From Agathobaculum butyriciproducens (GTDB lineage Bacteria > Bacillota > Clostridia > Oscillospirales > Butyricicoccaceae), in contig QEKJ01000002.1 in assembly GCA_003096535.1 (NCBI GenBank), positions 172,387 through 236,386 on the forward strand: a DNA stretch of 64,000 nt, read 5' to 3'. Shown in pieces: positions 45,325-54,875 of the stretch. Below the pieces are notes generated by a model. It had not been told where the DNA came from. It saw nothing but the letters and a program-made list of their open reading frames with translations, and ran no database searches. A program made the position numbers and the translations under genes. Numbering within the stretch: position 1 is the stretch's first letter; every line of letters begins with the position of its first letter.

Positions 45325-47415
45325 ATGAAAAAACGCTTACTATCTGCTTTCCTGTGTGCAGCGATGCTGGCAACGATGATACCGGCAGCGTTTGCCTCCG
45401 ATCTGGACGGACACTGGAGCAAAAACTTTATCGAATATCTGGATGATGAGGGCATCATCAATCCGAGTGCGACCACCGGCAAGTACGAGCCGGAGCGCAA
45501 GGTCACTCGTGCGGAGTTCATGCGCTATGTCAACCGTGCGTTTCACTTTACGGAGAAGGCAAGCATTTCGTACAGCGATGTGCAGTCCAACTCGTGGTAC
45601 TACGATACGGTGCGCATTGCCGAGAAGTACGGCTACATTAACGGCACCGGCAACGGCAGGATGAATCCGGAGGGGTATGTCACCCGTGAGCAGGCGGCGG
45701 TTATCCTCGGACGGCTGTACAAGGCCAATCCGGGCAATGTAAAACCGGCAAACCTGTCGTTTAAGGATAAGGCGCAGGTTGCGACGTGGTCGGCGGGCTA
45801 CGTCAAGGCGGCTGTGGACAAGGGCATTATCACCGGCTACAAGGATAATACCTTCAAGCCGACCAAGGTTATCACCCGCGCAGAGCTGGCGAAGATCCTG
45901 TACTATTACCTTGGAACCTCGCTTTCGACGGCCGGCAAAGCCTATACCGGCTCCGACCTCAAGAGCGATACCGCGAACGTCACCATCTCGGAAAGCTGCA
46001 CGCTGTCCGATGCGACGATCGACGGCGATCTGTACCTGACCGAAGGTCTTGCCTCGGATGCGGTACAGCTGAATGACGTGTACGTCAAGGGTACGATCAT
46101 CGTAGCCGGCGGCACGGTAACAATGACGAATACAATGAGCGACCACATCGTTGTGTCCTCGCCTATGGGTCGCCTGCTGCAGGTTACTGCGGCAGGCGCC
46201 GCTCGTTTTCCGAACACGGAGGTCCGCAGCACAGCGGTGCTCTACGAGAAAAAGCTGACCACCCCAGGCTATGAAGGCTTCGCGGATGTAAAAATAAACG
46301 GCGATAAGAAGGTTTCGCTGACGCTGGATGCGGATATCAATCATCTGGAGTTGGATACCGAATCCACGGTTTCCACCACCGCGAATGCGTCGGTCTACCG
46401 CATGACCGCCAGCAAGCCTGCGTCTGTCACCGGCTATGGCACGATTTATCAGGCGGAGATCAAGAGCAGCGGCGTGAGTTTTGCCAGCAGCGTGCGGGTC
46501 TCCGGCTACACGATCGCAAACGGCGTGACCGCCACCGCAGGCGGACAGACGCTCACGGGCAGCGTGACGGCGGCTGTTTCGCCGGAAAGCATAGCGGTCG
46601 ATTTGAATAACCTCTCTGCACTGGGCAAAAATGTTGCGGTCACCGTGCCGAACGGTCTGAAAATTGAGAAAATCGAGAGTAACGGTGCAGTCCTCGCCGC
46701 AGGCACGGACTATACGCAGACCTCGACCGGAGCCGCCATCAGCGCGGACTGGCTGGGCAGGCTGCCGCGCGGAAGCTACAAGCTGACGCTGATGCTCTCG
46801 GACGGTAAAACGGCGGTAATCGCCATTGCGGTTACCGATTCTTCGGTGAGCGAAAATGTGCAGAATGCGTCTTTTGACCGCTATTACAAGTCGGAAAAGT
46901 ACGCGGATGTGCACACACGTCTGAGCGGCGCCAATACCTCGGAGGATATCCGGGATGTGGTGCTCGGTCTGTCGAGCATCGACTACACGTTCGATTCCTC
47001 GACGCGTTCGCTCATCCTGCCGCGCGGTGTGCTGGCGCAGCTTCGAGCGGGCAGCTACACCATCAGCGTTGAGCTGAAAAACGGCAAGACCGAGGCGTTT
47101 ACCCTGACCGTGAGCGATTCCGCACCGAACGGCGAAAGCTGGGCGGTCGAGGAGTACAACACGTTCTCGCCGAGCGAACCGAAGTTCACGCTGCCGCTGA
47201 CGCGCACAAGCGTGCGTATGGTGACTGTGCAGAACAACGGCGTGACCGAAGCACTCAACGCAGGCAGCGATTACACGATCAGCGGTCAGACGCTGACGCT
47301 GAAAAAGTCTGCGCTCGAGCGTTACCGCAAGGACGGTACGGCTGTCGTATTCAGCGCCGATCTGGCGGACGGCACGGCGTATGCCCTCGTTATCGACTAT
47401 GTAAAGCGCAAATAA
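45325..47415 (+). CDS. SLH-domain surface protein
   Basis: A 696-residue secreted protein. ATG 45325 follows GAGGTG. A signal peptide ends near AFA-SD. Three S-layer homology domains fill about residues 25-200, with ITRAE and TRAEF patterns; they hold the protein on the cell wall through its secondary polymer. The rest is beta-rich, Ser/Thr-rich repeats of unknown function. It is followed by a bidirectional terminator. Confidence 0.85.
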   Translation: MKKRLLSAFLCAAMLATMIPAAFASDLDGHWSKNFIEYLDDEGIINPSATTGKYEPERKVTRAEFMRYVNRAFHFTEKASISYSDVQSNSWYYDTVRIAEKYGYINGTGNGRMNPEGYVTREQAAVILGRLYKANPGNVKPANLSFKDKAQVATWSAGYVKAAVDKGIITGYKDNTFKPTKVITRAELAKILYYYLGTSLSTAGKAYTGSDLKSDTANVTISESCTLSDATIDGDLYLTEGLASDAVQLNDVYVKGTIIVAGGTVTMTNTMSDHIVVSSPMGRLLQVTAAGAARFPNTEVRSTAVLYEKKLTTPGYEGFADVKINGDKKVSLTLDADINHLELDTESTVSTTANASVYRMTASKPASVTGYGTIYQAEIKSSGVSFASSVRVSGYTIANGVTATAGGQTLTGSVTAAVSPESIAVDLNNLSALGKNVAVTVPNGLKIEKIESNGAVLAAGTDYTQTSTGAAISADWLGRLPRGSYKLTLMLSDGKTAVIAIAVTDSSVSENVQNASFDRYYKSEKYADVHTRLSGANTSEDIRDVVLGLSSIDYTFDSSTRSLILPRGVLAQLRAGSYTISVELKNGKTEAFTLTVSDSAPNGESWAVEEYNTFSPSEPKFTLPLTRTSVRMVTVQNNGVTEALNAGSDYTISGQTLTLKKSALERYRKDGTAVVFSADLADGTAYALVIDYVKRK

Positions 47416-47422
47416 GATAGAA

Positions 47423-47456
47423 AAAGACCTTGAAACCTGAGTTTCAAGGTCTTTTT
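47423..47456. terminator. Perfect bidirectional terminator
   Basis: AAAGACCTTGAAAC (47423-47436) pairs with GTTTCAAGGTCTTT (47441-47454), with T-tracts on both strands, between two convergent genes. Confidence 0.85.
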
Positions 47457-47464
47457 TGTTTGCT

Positions 47465-48775
47465 TTATCGCTCACACTTCCAGAAGTAAGCCGAGTACGG
47501 AGGCAATTCGCTGCCGCCGCCGAAGTCGTGCATTTCTCCGGTAATGAGGTCCACAGCACGGCCGCAGCGCGCGTCAAAGTGTGCGTGGTACGGCTGCTCG
47601 TCGATATTTACGGCAACGAGCACTCGTTCGCCGTCTGTCTCGCGCTCCCAGATGCACTGCTTGTTGGTGAGCACAAGCTGCTTGAAGCCGCCGTAGCAGA
47701 GCGCGCGGCTTTCGCGGTGCGCCTTCGCCATTGCGGTGATACGGGCGGTCAGGTCGTTCACGATCGGCTGCTCGAACGAGGGGCGCAGAGCGTCATCGCC
47801 GTCCTGCTTTTTGCCCTCGGCGCCCCATTCGCTGCCGTAGTAGATGCACGGAATGCCGGGCATGCCGAACAGCAGCGCATAGATCAGCGGCAGATGCGCC
47901 GGATTCTGCAGGATGGACGCAACGCGCGTCACATCGTGGTTATCCACAAACGAAAGCAGGTGCTTGCCTTTATACAGCGTCCAGTTTTCCGGACCGAACT
48001 GGCGCAGCAGCGAATGCGTGATCTCAAACAGGTTGAAGCTGTTCATCGAGGAATACAGACCCTTGTAGCACTCGTAATTCGTGCAGGAGTGCAGCATGCC
48101 GTCTCCGACAAACTGATTGTAATCGCCGTGGAGCAGCTCGCCGACGAGGAAAAAGTCGGGCGAGAGCGAGTCACAGAATCCGCGCAGCGCACGGATGAAA
48201 TCCTTGTCGAGACAGTACGCCACGTCCAGCCGCAGACCGTCAATGCCGAATTCGTCCTTCCACTGCCGAATACACTCGAAAATGTGGTGCTGCACATCCG
48301 GATGGCGCAGATTGAGCTTTACCAGCTCAAAATGACCTTCCCAGCCCTCGTACCAGAAGCCGTCATTGTAGTTTGAATTGCCGTCAAAGGAGATGTGGAA
48401 CCAGTCCTTGTAGGGGGAATCCCATTTTTTCTCCTGCACATCCTTGAACGCCCAGAAACCTCGTCCGACATGATTGAATACGCCATCCAGCACAACTTTG
48501 ATGCCGTGCTCGTGCAGCGTTTTGCAGACGGCGGCGAAATCCTCGTTGGTGCCGAGACGGCAGTCCACCTTGCGGAAATCGCGGGTGTCGTAGCCGTGGC
48601 TGTCGGATTCAAAAATCGGGGAGAAGTACACGGCATTGCAGCCGAGCGACGCGATATGCTCCGCCCAGTCGCTGACCTTGCGGATGCGCGGAACGGTCAC
48701 GCCGTCGTTTACGCGCGGCGCACCGCAGAAGCCGATGGGATAGATCTGATAAAATACGCTTTCGTATGCCCACAT
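47465..48775 (-). CDS. GH13 alpha-amylase family hydrolase
   Basis: A 436-residue cytosolic enzyme (no signal peptide). ATG 48775 follows AAAGGAGTG. The conserved regions are GVFNHVGRG, GLRLDVAY with nucleophile Asp184, acid/base Glu213 in VGELLHG, and FVDNHD (Asp281). The absence of an N-terminal cyclodextrinase domain and the compact size suggest a maltodextrin or small oligosaccharide hydrolase, but specificity cannot be read. Confidence 0.9.
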   Translation of the reverse strand: MWAYESVFYQIYPIGFCGAPRVNDGVTVPRIRKVSDWAEHIASLGCNAVYFSPIFESDSHGYDTRDFRKVDCRLGTNEDFAAVCKTLHEHGIKVVLDGVFNHVGRGFWAFKDVQEKKWDSPYKDWFHISFDGNSNYNDGFWYEGWEGHFELVKLNLRHPDVQHHIFECIRQWKDEFGIDGLRLDVAYCLDKDFIRALRGFCDSLSPDFFLVGELLHGDYNQFVGDGMLHSCTNYECYKGLYSSMNSFNLFEITHSLLRQFGPENWTLYKGKHLLSFVDNHDVTRVASILQNPAHLPLIYALLFGMPGIPCIYYGSEWGAEGKKQDGDDALRPSFEQPIVNDLTARITAMAKAHRESRALCYGGFKQLVLTNKQCIWERETDGERVLVAVNIDEQPYHAHFDARCGRAVDLITGEMHDFGGGSELPPYSAYFWKCER

Positions 48776-48808
48776 GAAAAACACTCCTTTACAGCGGGTG
48801 GTATTTTC

Positions 48809-48837
48809 AGTATAATAAAAGTGAACAAGAAATGCAA
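48809..48837 (-). promoter_or_regulatory. Promoter of the GH13 gene
   Basis: On the minus strand: TTGCAT (48837-48832), 17 bases, TATACT (48814-48809). Confidence 0.75.
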
Positions 48838-48874
48838 GCAGTTTGTGATAAAAATTATGCAAGGTGGCGATAAA

Positions 48875-49246
48875 ATGCGAAAAATTTCTTATGCTGCGGG
48901 ATTGGGGATTTGTCTGCTTTTATGCGCCTGCAGTCAGCAAAAGCCGATTAGATTGCTTGCTGACGCAGAAATTGTGTCCACAGACAGCCAAAATCAAACA
49001 ATCACTGTGCGGGATGCGGGAGAGACGACTGTATTCGGCGAGCATGGCACGGCAGACTGCTCGAAAGCAGCGCTTTCTGCTTACAATTCCGACTCCGGCA
49101 AAACGCAGGAAATCGGCTTTGAGGACCTGCAGGTGGGAGATTACGTTGTCATCGGCTTTTATGAAAACGAGAAGGCGCAGGCACAGACCGAGACCGTGCA
49201 CGCCGAGTCTGTCGAGCGAATGAGACAAAAATCTGCGCAGGATTGA
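48875..49246 (+). CDS. Small lipoprotein of unknown function
   Basis: A 123-residue protein. ATG 48875 follows AAGGTGG. The N-terminus (MRKISYAAG...LLLCAC) is a lipoprotein signal with the lipid-bearing Cys in LCAC, so it is anchored outside the membrane. The rest is a small beta-rich domain (about residues 45-105) of a kind found in short secreted proteins; I recognise no family. Confidence 0.7.
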   Translation: MRKISYAAGLGICLLLCACSQQKPIRLLADAEIVSTDSQNQTITVRDAGETTVFGEHGTADCSKAALSAYNSDSGKTQEIGFEDLQVGDYVVIGFYENEKAQAQTETVHAESVERMRQKSAQD

Positions 49247-49254
49247 AAAAACAC

Positions 49255-49283
49255 TTGCAATCCGCCACATGATATGATATTAT
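49255..49283 (+). promoter_or_regulatory. Promoter of the rplS operon
   Basis: TTGCAA (49255-49260), 17 bases, TATTAT (49278-49283). Confidence 0.65.
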
Positions 49284-49289
49284 AGTCAA

Positions 49290-49373
49290 GTAACAATGAA
49301 CACGGGCATTCCTCTGCTCATTTATGGGTTTACGATGCGGCAAGAATGTCTAAGACGAAAGGAAGACTAAAAA
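49290..49373 (+). ncRNA. L19 leader (ribosomal protein L19 autoregulatory motif)
   Basis: The leader between the promoter and rplS matches what I remember of the L19 leader family: GAACACGGGCATTCC, then TGCGGCAAGAATGTCTAAG and GAAAGGAAGA. The family is thought to let L19 repress its own translation. A covariance search would settle it. Confidence 0.7.
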
Positions 49374-49715
49374 ATGGATCTCGTTAAAGTCCTGTCCGAG
49401 CAGCAGCTCAAGAGCGATCTGCCCACTCTGAAGATCGGCGACACCGTTAAGGTACACGCAAAGATCAAGGAGGGCAACCGCGAGCGTATTCAGGTATTCG
49501 AAGGCATCATCATTGCTAAGAAGCACGCTGGCGTAAACCAGACCGTAACCGTTCGCCGCATTTCTTACGGCGTAGGCGTAGAGAAGACCTTCCCGGTACA
49601 TTCCCCGAACGTTGCTAAGTTCGAGGTTGTTCGCAGCGGTAAGGTTCGCCGTGCTAAGCTGTACTACCTGCGCGGCCGCGTAGGCAAGGCTGCCAAGATC
49701 GCAGAGAAGGTTTAA
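49374..49715 (+). CDS. rplS: Ribosomal protein L19
   Basis: A 113-residue protein of normal length with the [19 protein letters not shown] core and RRAKLYYLR near the C-terminus of bL19. It binds 23S rRNA at the 30S-50S interface. A strong GAAAGGAAG precedes it. It heads the host cluster with lepB, rbgA, rnhB and yraN. Confidence 0.97.
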   Translation: MDLVKVLSEQQLKSDLPTLKIGDTVKVHAKIKEGNRERIQVFEGIIIAKKHAGVNQTVTVRRISYGVGVEKTFPVHSPNVAKFEVVRSGKVRRAKLYYLRGRVGKAAKIAEKV

Positions 49716-49719
49716 TTTC

Positions 49720-49747
49720 AAGGCAATACTGCTTGCAGTATCACCTT
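49720..49747. repeat. Minimal copy of the fold-back repeat ends
   Basis: AAGGCAATACTGC (49720-49732) and GCAGTATCACCTT (49735-49747) are inverted with about two mismatches around TT, as if only the ends of the 160-bp repeat remain. It lies just after the rplS stop. Confidence 0.6.
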
Positions 49748-49768
49748 AGTAAAAACCAAACACATGAA

Positions 49769-49796
49769 ACGGGGAGCTTTTGCTCTCCGTTTTTTG
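49769..49796 (+). terminator. Terminator after rplS
   Basis: ACGGGGAGC-TTTT-GCTCTCCGT (49769-49790) followed by TTTTT. Confidence 0.8.
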
Positions 49797-49869
49797 TTTT
49801 CACTTGCGCATACGCTGTATTATCGCTATAATAATATTGTATGCTATCTTTTTGATGGAGGAAATCATA

Positions 49870-50436
49870 ATGCAGCAAACCGAAAATAAAAAGAGTGAGG
49901 GACGCTTCTCGAGCGAGCTGTTCGGCTGGGGCGAATCCCTGATGGCGGTTCTGGTGTTCTTCGTGGTCGTATTCACGTTTTTCGTGCGCCTGATCGGCGT
50001 GGACGGCATGAGCATGTACCCGACCCTCGAGGATCACAGCATCATGCTGGTAAGCAACCTGAACTATACGCCCGAGCGCGGAGACGTTGTCGTGCTGCGC
50101 AAGGAGGGTTTTTACAACAATCAGCCGATCGTCAAGCGCATCATTGCGACCGGCGGCGATACGGTGGACATTGATCCCGTAACCGGCGACGTGAGCGTCA
50201 ACGGCGAGGTTCTCGATGAGCCGTATATCAACGAAACGATCGATGTACTCGAGCATATGGGCGATCTGACCTATCCGCAGACCGTGCCGGAGGGCTGCGT
50301 GTTCGTCATGGGCGACAACCGCAACGCCTCTACTGACAGCCGCGACAGCCGTCTCGGCATGGTGGATGAGCGCTACATCCTCGGTCATGTGCAGAGCGTG
50401 GTTTTCCCAATCAGCGATTTTGGAACGGTGAAGTAA
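49870..50436 (+). CDS. lepB: Signal peptidase I
   Basis: A 188-residue membrane serine protease. ATG 49870 follows ATGGAGGAA; an upstream ATG at 49855 falls inside the site. One N-terminal helix (about residues 22-42) precedes the catalytic Ser48 (GMSMYPT) and Lys89 (VKRIIATGGD), with MGDNRNASTDSR later. It removes signal peptides of exported proteins. Confidence 0.95.
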   Translation: MQQTENKKSEGRFSSELFGWGESLMAVLVFFVVVFTFFVRLIGVDGMSMYPTLEDHSIMLVSNLNYTPERGDVVVLRKEGFYNNQPIVKRIIATGGDTVDIDPVTGDVSVNGEVLDEPYINETIDVLEHMGDLTYPQTVPEGCVFVMGDNRNASTDSRDSRLGMVDERYILGHVQSVVFPISDFGTVK

Positions 50437-50437
50437 T

Positions 50438-51295
50438 ATGAACATTCAATGGTATCCCGGACATATGACAAAGACCCGCCGGCAGATGGCGGAGTATATC
50501 AAGCAGGTGGATGCGGTTTGTGAGGTCGTGGACGCACGCATTCCGCAGGTGTCCCGCAACCCGGATATGGATGAGATCGCGGCAGGCAAGCCGCGCATGA
50601 TGATCCTTAACCGCATCGACCTGGCCGACCCGAACATGACGGCTGTCTGGGCGAAGCATTTCCGTGAGCAGGGCATGGCGGTCATCCAGACCGACAGCCG
50701 CAGCGGCAATGGTACGCAGGCGTTCTCCGGCGCGGTTCGCACGCTGCTGGCGGACAAGATCGCCCAGTGGAACGAGAAGGGTCTGGTCGGCAAGTCCGTG
50801 CGCGTGATGGTCGTCGGCATCCCGAATGTGGGCAAATCCACGTTCATCAACCGCATTCTCGGCAGAAAATCCGCCAAGGCGGCGGATCGTCCGGGCGTGA
50901 CGCGCGGCAGCCAGTGGTTCCGCGTGGAGAGCGGCATTGACCTGCTCGACACCCCGGGCATCCTGTGGCCCAAGTTCGACGATGAGCGCGTCGGTATTCT
51001 GCTGGCGTGCACGGGTGCGATCAAGGACGATATTCTGGATGTTGAGACACTCGGCTGCAAGCTGATGGAGCTGCTTGCAGAACAGGCGCCGCAGACCATC
51101 ATCGACCGCTACAGCATCGCCATCCCGGAGGAGGAGTGCGATTTCCTCGGTTATGAGCTGCTGCAGCAGGCGGGCAGGCGCCGCGGTTTCCTGCTGCGCG
51201 GCGGTGAGATCGACACCGAGCGCATGGCGCGCATCCTGCTTGATGAGTTCCGCGGCGGTGTTCTCGGCCGCATTACGCTCGAGAAGCCGGAATAA
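50438..51295 (+). CDS. rbgA: RbgA/YlqF ribosome assembly GTPase
   Basis: A 285-residue circularly permuted GTPase: the G4 motif NRIDLADP (residues 53-58 region) comes before G1 (GIPNVGKST, about 127-135) and G3 (DTPG). The C-terminal RNA-binding domain follows. RbgA acts in late 50S assembly. It starts 1 base after lepB. Confidence 0.95.
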   Translation: MNIQWYPGHMTKTRRQMAEYIKQVDAVCEVVDARIPQVSRNPDMDEIAAGKPRMMILNRIDLADPNMTAVWAKHFREQGMAVIQTDSRSGNGTQAFSGAVRTLLADKIAQWNEKGLVGKSVRVMVVGIPNVGKSTFINRILGRKSAKAADRPGVTRGSQWFRVESGIDLLDTPGILWPKFDDERVGILLACTGAIKDDILDVETLGCKLMELLAEQAPQTIIDRYSIAIPEEECDFLGYELLQQAGRRRGFLLRGGEIDTERMARILLDEFRGGVLGRITLEKPE

Positions 51296-51307
51296 ACCAA
51301 CATTTCG

Positions 51308-51336
51308 AGGGCGAACCGCAGTGTTCGCCCTTGGTT
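51308..51336 (+). terminator. Terminator-like hairpin between rbgA and rnhB
   Basis: AGGGCGAAC (51308-51316) pairs with GTTCGCCCT (51323-51331); only TTTT follows, so read-through to rnhB is likely. Confidence 0.35.
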
Positions 51337-51351
51337 TTAGGAGAGACAAAC

Positions 51352-51969
51352 ATGACTTGGGAATACGAAGAAAAAGCATGGGCGAACGGTTACGACTCGG
51401 TGTGCGGCGTGGATGAGGCCGGACGCGGTCCGGTCGCCGGACCGGTGTGCGCTGCTGCGGTCATCCTGCCCGCCGGAATCGTCATCGAGGGACTGAACGA
51501 CTCGAAAAAGCTCAGCGAAAAGAAGCGTGAGAAGCTGTTCGACGAAATCACGGAAAACGCGCTTGCGTGGTCGGTTTCGCTCGTGGACGAGCGGGTGATC
51601 GACGAGATCAACATCCTGCAGGCGACTTACCGCGCGATGAAGCAGGCGGTGGACGGTCTGACACGCCCGGCGGATTTTGTCTATGTGGACGGCAATCGCT
51701 CGCAGGGACTCGAGCAGCCGCACGAGTGCGTGGTCTCCGGCGATGCAAAAATCCCGTCTGTTGCGGCAGCGTCCATCATCGCCAAGGTAACGCGAGACCG
51801 CCTGATGCGCCAGTTCGCCGAGCAGTACCCGCAGTACGGCTTTGAAAAGCACAAGGGCTACGAGACTAAGGCGCACGATGAGGCATTGCTCGAACACGGC
51901 CCATGCCCGATCCACCGGATGACCTTCCTCAAGAAATTTTACGAAAAGCATCCGGATGCACCGCGATGA
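51352..51969 (+). CDS. rnhB: Ribonuclease HII
   Basis: A 205-residue enzyme with the catalytic DEAGRGP near the N-terminus, VDGN and the C-terminal YPQYGFEKHKGY pattern. It removes ribonucleotides from DNA and RNA-DNA hybrids. ATG 51352 follows TAGGAGAG. Confidence 0.95.
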   Translation: MTWEYEEKAWANGYDSVCGVDEAGRGPVAGPVCAAAVILPAGIVIEGLNDSKKLSEKKREKLFDEITENALAWSVSLVDERVIDEINILQATYRAMKQAVDGLTRPADFVYVDGNRSQGLEQPHECVVSGDAKIPSVAAASIIAKVTRDRLMRQFAEQYPQYGFEKHKGYETKAHDEALLEHGPCPIHRMTFLKKFYEKHPDAPR

Positions 51970-52316
51970 AGGGCGCGTGGGGTGAAAAAGCGGCTCGGCT
52001 GTACCTCGAAAAGCGCGGCTGGCACACGGCCGCGACGAATTTCCGCACCCGGTTCGGTGAGATTGACATTATTGCGGAGAACGCACAGTATGTTATCTTT
52101 GCGGAGGTCAAGACGCGCAAAAACGCTCGCTACGGTCTGGCGTGTGAAGCCGTCACACCGGCCAAGCAGGCGAAGATCATCGCCGCTGCACAGGCGTGGC
52201 TGCAGGAGCACCCGACCGAAAAGCAGCCGCGGTTTGACGTGATCGAGGTTTACGGCGAGGAAAACGCATCGGTTCCGCCGCGCATCAACCATCTGGAAAA
52301 CGCCTTTGGAGGGTGA
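51966..52316 (+). CDS. YraN/UPF0102 nuclease-like protein
   Basis: A 116-residue protein starting in an ATGA overlap with rnhB. The PD-(D/E)XK-like pattern FGEIDIIA...FAEVKTRK matches YraN. A role in DNA processing is suggested by the fold and location but unproven. Confidence 0.9.
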   Translation: MKGAWGEKAARLYLEKRGWHTAATNFRTRFGEIDIIAENAQYVIFAEVKTRKNARYGLACEAVTPAKQAKIIAAAQAWLQEHPTEKQPRFDVIEVYGEENASVPPRINHLENAFGG

Positions 52317-52318
52317 GT

Positions 52319-53281
52319 ATGAAGCTGTTTGATCTGCACTGTGACACCATCTATGAGTGCTGCGAGACAGGAAAACACCTGCGGGAGAACGATTTACATA
52401 TCAATTATGCAGCAGCGCACAGGTATCAGCCGTATGTACAGTTTTTTGCGCTGTTCTGCGGCGCGAGACAGCCGTATTCGCCGGAAACGCGCGACTGTCT
52501 GCTCGATACGCCCGCCGATGAGCGGTTCGACCGCATGCTGACGACTGCCAGACGCGAGTTTGCCGCCAACGCCGACTGGCTGACGTTCTGCCGTTCGGCG
52601 GCGGATATCCGCGCGGCGGTGGAGGCGGGAAAGGCGGCGGCGCTGCTCTCTATCGAGGGCGCGGAGCTGCTGCCCGACCGGCCGGACGCGCTCGACTATG
52701 TTTACGACGCCGGTGTGCGTCTTATCACGCTGACGTGGAATTACCGCAGCCGCTACGGCTGCTCATCCGCCGTGGATCAGAACGAGGGTCTGACCGAGCT
52801 GGGAAAGCAGCTGGTCTGTGACTGCGGCGAGAAGGGGATACTCGTTGATGTATCGCACCTGTCCGACCGCGGGTTCTGGGACGTGTGCGAGGCAACCGAC
52901 CGTCCGTTTGTTGCGACGCACAGCGATTCGCGGGTTCTGTGCCGCAACTCGCGCAACCTGACCGACGAGCAGTTCGCTGAGATTGCAAACCGCAGGGGAC
53001 TGGTCGGCGTCAACCTGTACACGCCGTTCCTCGTGCGGCAGAGCGATTCGGTGATTGATGACGCCATCGACCACATCGAGCGTTTCATCGGCATGTACGG
53101 CGAGAAGGTGGTCGCGCTCGGCTGTGACTTTGACGGCTGCGATACCCTGCCGATCGGCATTGACGGTCTGGCGGATATGTATCGTCTGGCAGACCGCATG
53201 TTGACGCTTGGCTACAAGCAGGAAACGGTCGATGGGCTGTTTTATGACAACGCATTCAACTTTATGCAGAAAATGTTGTGA
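52319..53281 (+). CDS. Membrane-dipeptidase type (M19) peptidase
   Basis: A 320-residue zinc dipeptidase. ATG 52319 follows GGAGGGTGA. The N-terminal metal motif DLHCDT and later DVSHLSD and THSDSR are as in renal dipeptidase family enzymes. No signal peptide is seen, so it is cytosolic. Confidence 0.9.
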   Translation: MKLFDLHCDTIYECCETGKHLRENDLHINYAAAHRYQPYVQFFALFCGARQPYSPETRDCLLDTPADERFDRMLTTARREFAANADWLTFCRSAADIRAAVEAGKAAALLSIEGAELLPDRPDALDYVYDAGVRLITLTWNYRSRYGCSSAVDQNEGLTELGKQLVCDCGEKGILVDVSHLSDRGFWDVCEATDRPFVATHSDSRVLCRNSRNLTDEQFAEIANRRGLVGVNLYTPFLVRQSDSVIDDAIDHIERFIGMYGEKVVALGCDFDGCDTLPIGIDGLADMYRLADRMLTLGYKQETVDGLFYDNAFNFMQKML

Positions 53282-53312
53282 CAGGACGGCGGAATTTCCA
53301 CGGAATTGCCTA

Positions 53313-53342
53313 TTGCCCAAACATACATATTTGCTATACAAT
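53313..53342 (+). promoter_or_regulatory. Promoter of threonine synthase
   Basis: TTGCCC (53313-53318) with TATACAAT (53335-53342) and a TGC extension. Confidence 0.6.
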
Positions 53343-53381
53343 AGAAGAAGCAATCAAAACCACTGCGGAGGTTGTAAAAAT

Positions 53382-54875
53382 ATGGATTATGTAAGCACAA
53401 GAAATAAGGAGCGCAAGGTTTCCGCGGCATACGCCATCGCCAACGGTATCGCACCGGACGGCGGCCTGTACTGCCCGACCGCGTTTCCCGCGCTTACCGA
53501 CGCGGATTGGAAAACGCTTGCGGAGAGCGATTACAAGGGCCGCTCGGCGCTCATTCTCGGCAAGTTCCTGACCGACTTCACGGCGGAGGAGCTGGCGGAC
53601 TTTGCGTCCAAGGCTTACGCCGATGAGAAGTTCGGCGGCGCAGATACTGCACCGGTGGTAAAGCTGGGCGAGGGCAAGAACCTGCTCGAGCTGTGGCACG
53701 GTCCGACCTGCGCGTTCAAGGATATGGCGCTGCAGATGCTGCCGCACCTGCTCACCGCGTCCCTGCGCAAGACCGGCGAGACCCGTACCGCCTGCATTCT
53801 GGTCGCTACCTCGGGGGATACCGGCAAGGCAGCGCTCGACGGCTTCCACGATGTACCGGGCACCAAGATCATGGTGTACTATCCGGTGGACGGCGTATCA
53901 CCCATGCAGAAGCTGCAGATGGTAACGCAGGAAGGCAGAAACGTCGAGGTTGTAGCCATCCGCGGCAACTTTGACGATGCACAGAGTGCGGTAAAGCGCA
54001 TCTTCACCGATGAGGATACCCGCGCAGCGCTCGACAAGGACGGCATGATGCTGTCCTCGGCAAACTCCATCAACTGGGGCCGTCTGGCGCCGCAGATCGC
54101 GTACTACGTTTCCGCGTACTGCGATATGGTTGCCGCAGGCACCATTGCACAGGGCGACAAGATCAACGTCTGCGTACCGACGGGCAACTTCGGCAACATC
54201 CTTGCGGCGTACATCGCCAAGAAGATGGGTCTGCCGGTCAACAAGTTCATCTGCGCGTCCAACCGCAACAACGTGCTGACCGACTTCTTCAAGAAGGGCG
54301 GCGAGTACAACCGCAACCGCGATTTCTTCACCACCACGTCGCCGTCGATGGACATCCTGATTTCGTCCAACCTCGAGCGTCTGCTGTTCTTCGCTTCCGA
54401 CTTCAACGACAAGCTGGTCGCAGAGCTGATGGGCAAGCTGAATACCGAGGGCAGCTACAAGGTAGCCGAGGATGTATTTGCCAAGATCGAGGCTGAGTTC
54501 GACGCAGGCTGCTGCGACGACAGTCATGCAGCTGATACCATCAACAAGCTGTGGAAGGACGAGAACTACCTGTGCGATACGCACACCGCAGTTGCCGTTC
54601 GTGTATACGAGGACTACCGCGCCCGCACCGGCGACGAAACGCCGACCGTGATCGCGTCCACCGCGTCTCCGTTCAAGTTCTGCCGCTCGGTTATCGAGGC
54701 GCTCGGCGGTACGCTCGAGAACGACGACGTTACCCAGCTGGAGGTGCTCTCTCAGCTGACGGGTGTACCGGCACCCGCTCCGCTTGCCGCTCTGGCAGGC
54801 AAAACACCGCGCTTTGACCGCGTGGTAGACAAGGCCGACATTCTGTCCACCGTCGGTCTGCTCAAGGATCTGTAA
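53382..54875 (+). CDS. thrC: Threonine synthase
   Basis: A 497-residue PLP enzyme. ATG 53382 follows GCGGAGG. The N-terminal STRNK, the PLP Lys113 in PTCAFKDMALQ, and the glycine-rich PTGNFGN loop fit the longer thrC class. It makes threonine from phosphohomoserine. The open frame before it (53208) is not needed. Confidence 0.95.
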   Translation: MDYVSTRNKERKVSAAYAIANGIAPDGGLYCPTAFPALTDADWKTLAESDYKGRSALILGKFLTDFTAEELADFASKAYADEKFGGADTAPVVKLGEGKNLLELWHGPTCAFKDMALQMLPHLLTASLRKTGETRTACILVATSGDTGKAALDGFHDVPGTKIMVYYPVDGVSPMQKLQMVTQEGRNVEVVAIRGNFDDAQSAVKRIFTDEDTRAALDKDGMMLSSANSINWGRLAPQIAYYVSAYCDMVAAGTIAQGDKINVCVPTGNFGNILAAYIAKKMGLPVNKFICASNRNNVLTDFFKKGGEYNRNRDFFTTTSPSMDILISSNLERLLFFASDFNDKLVAELMGKLNTEGSYKVAEDVFAKIEAEFDAGCCDDSHAADTINKLWKDENYLCDTHTAVAVRVYEDYRARTGDETPTVIASTASPFKFCRSVIEALGGTLENDDVTQLEVLSQLTGVPAPAPLAALAGKTPRFDRVVDKADILSTVGLLKDL

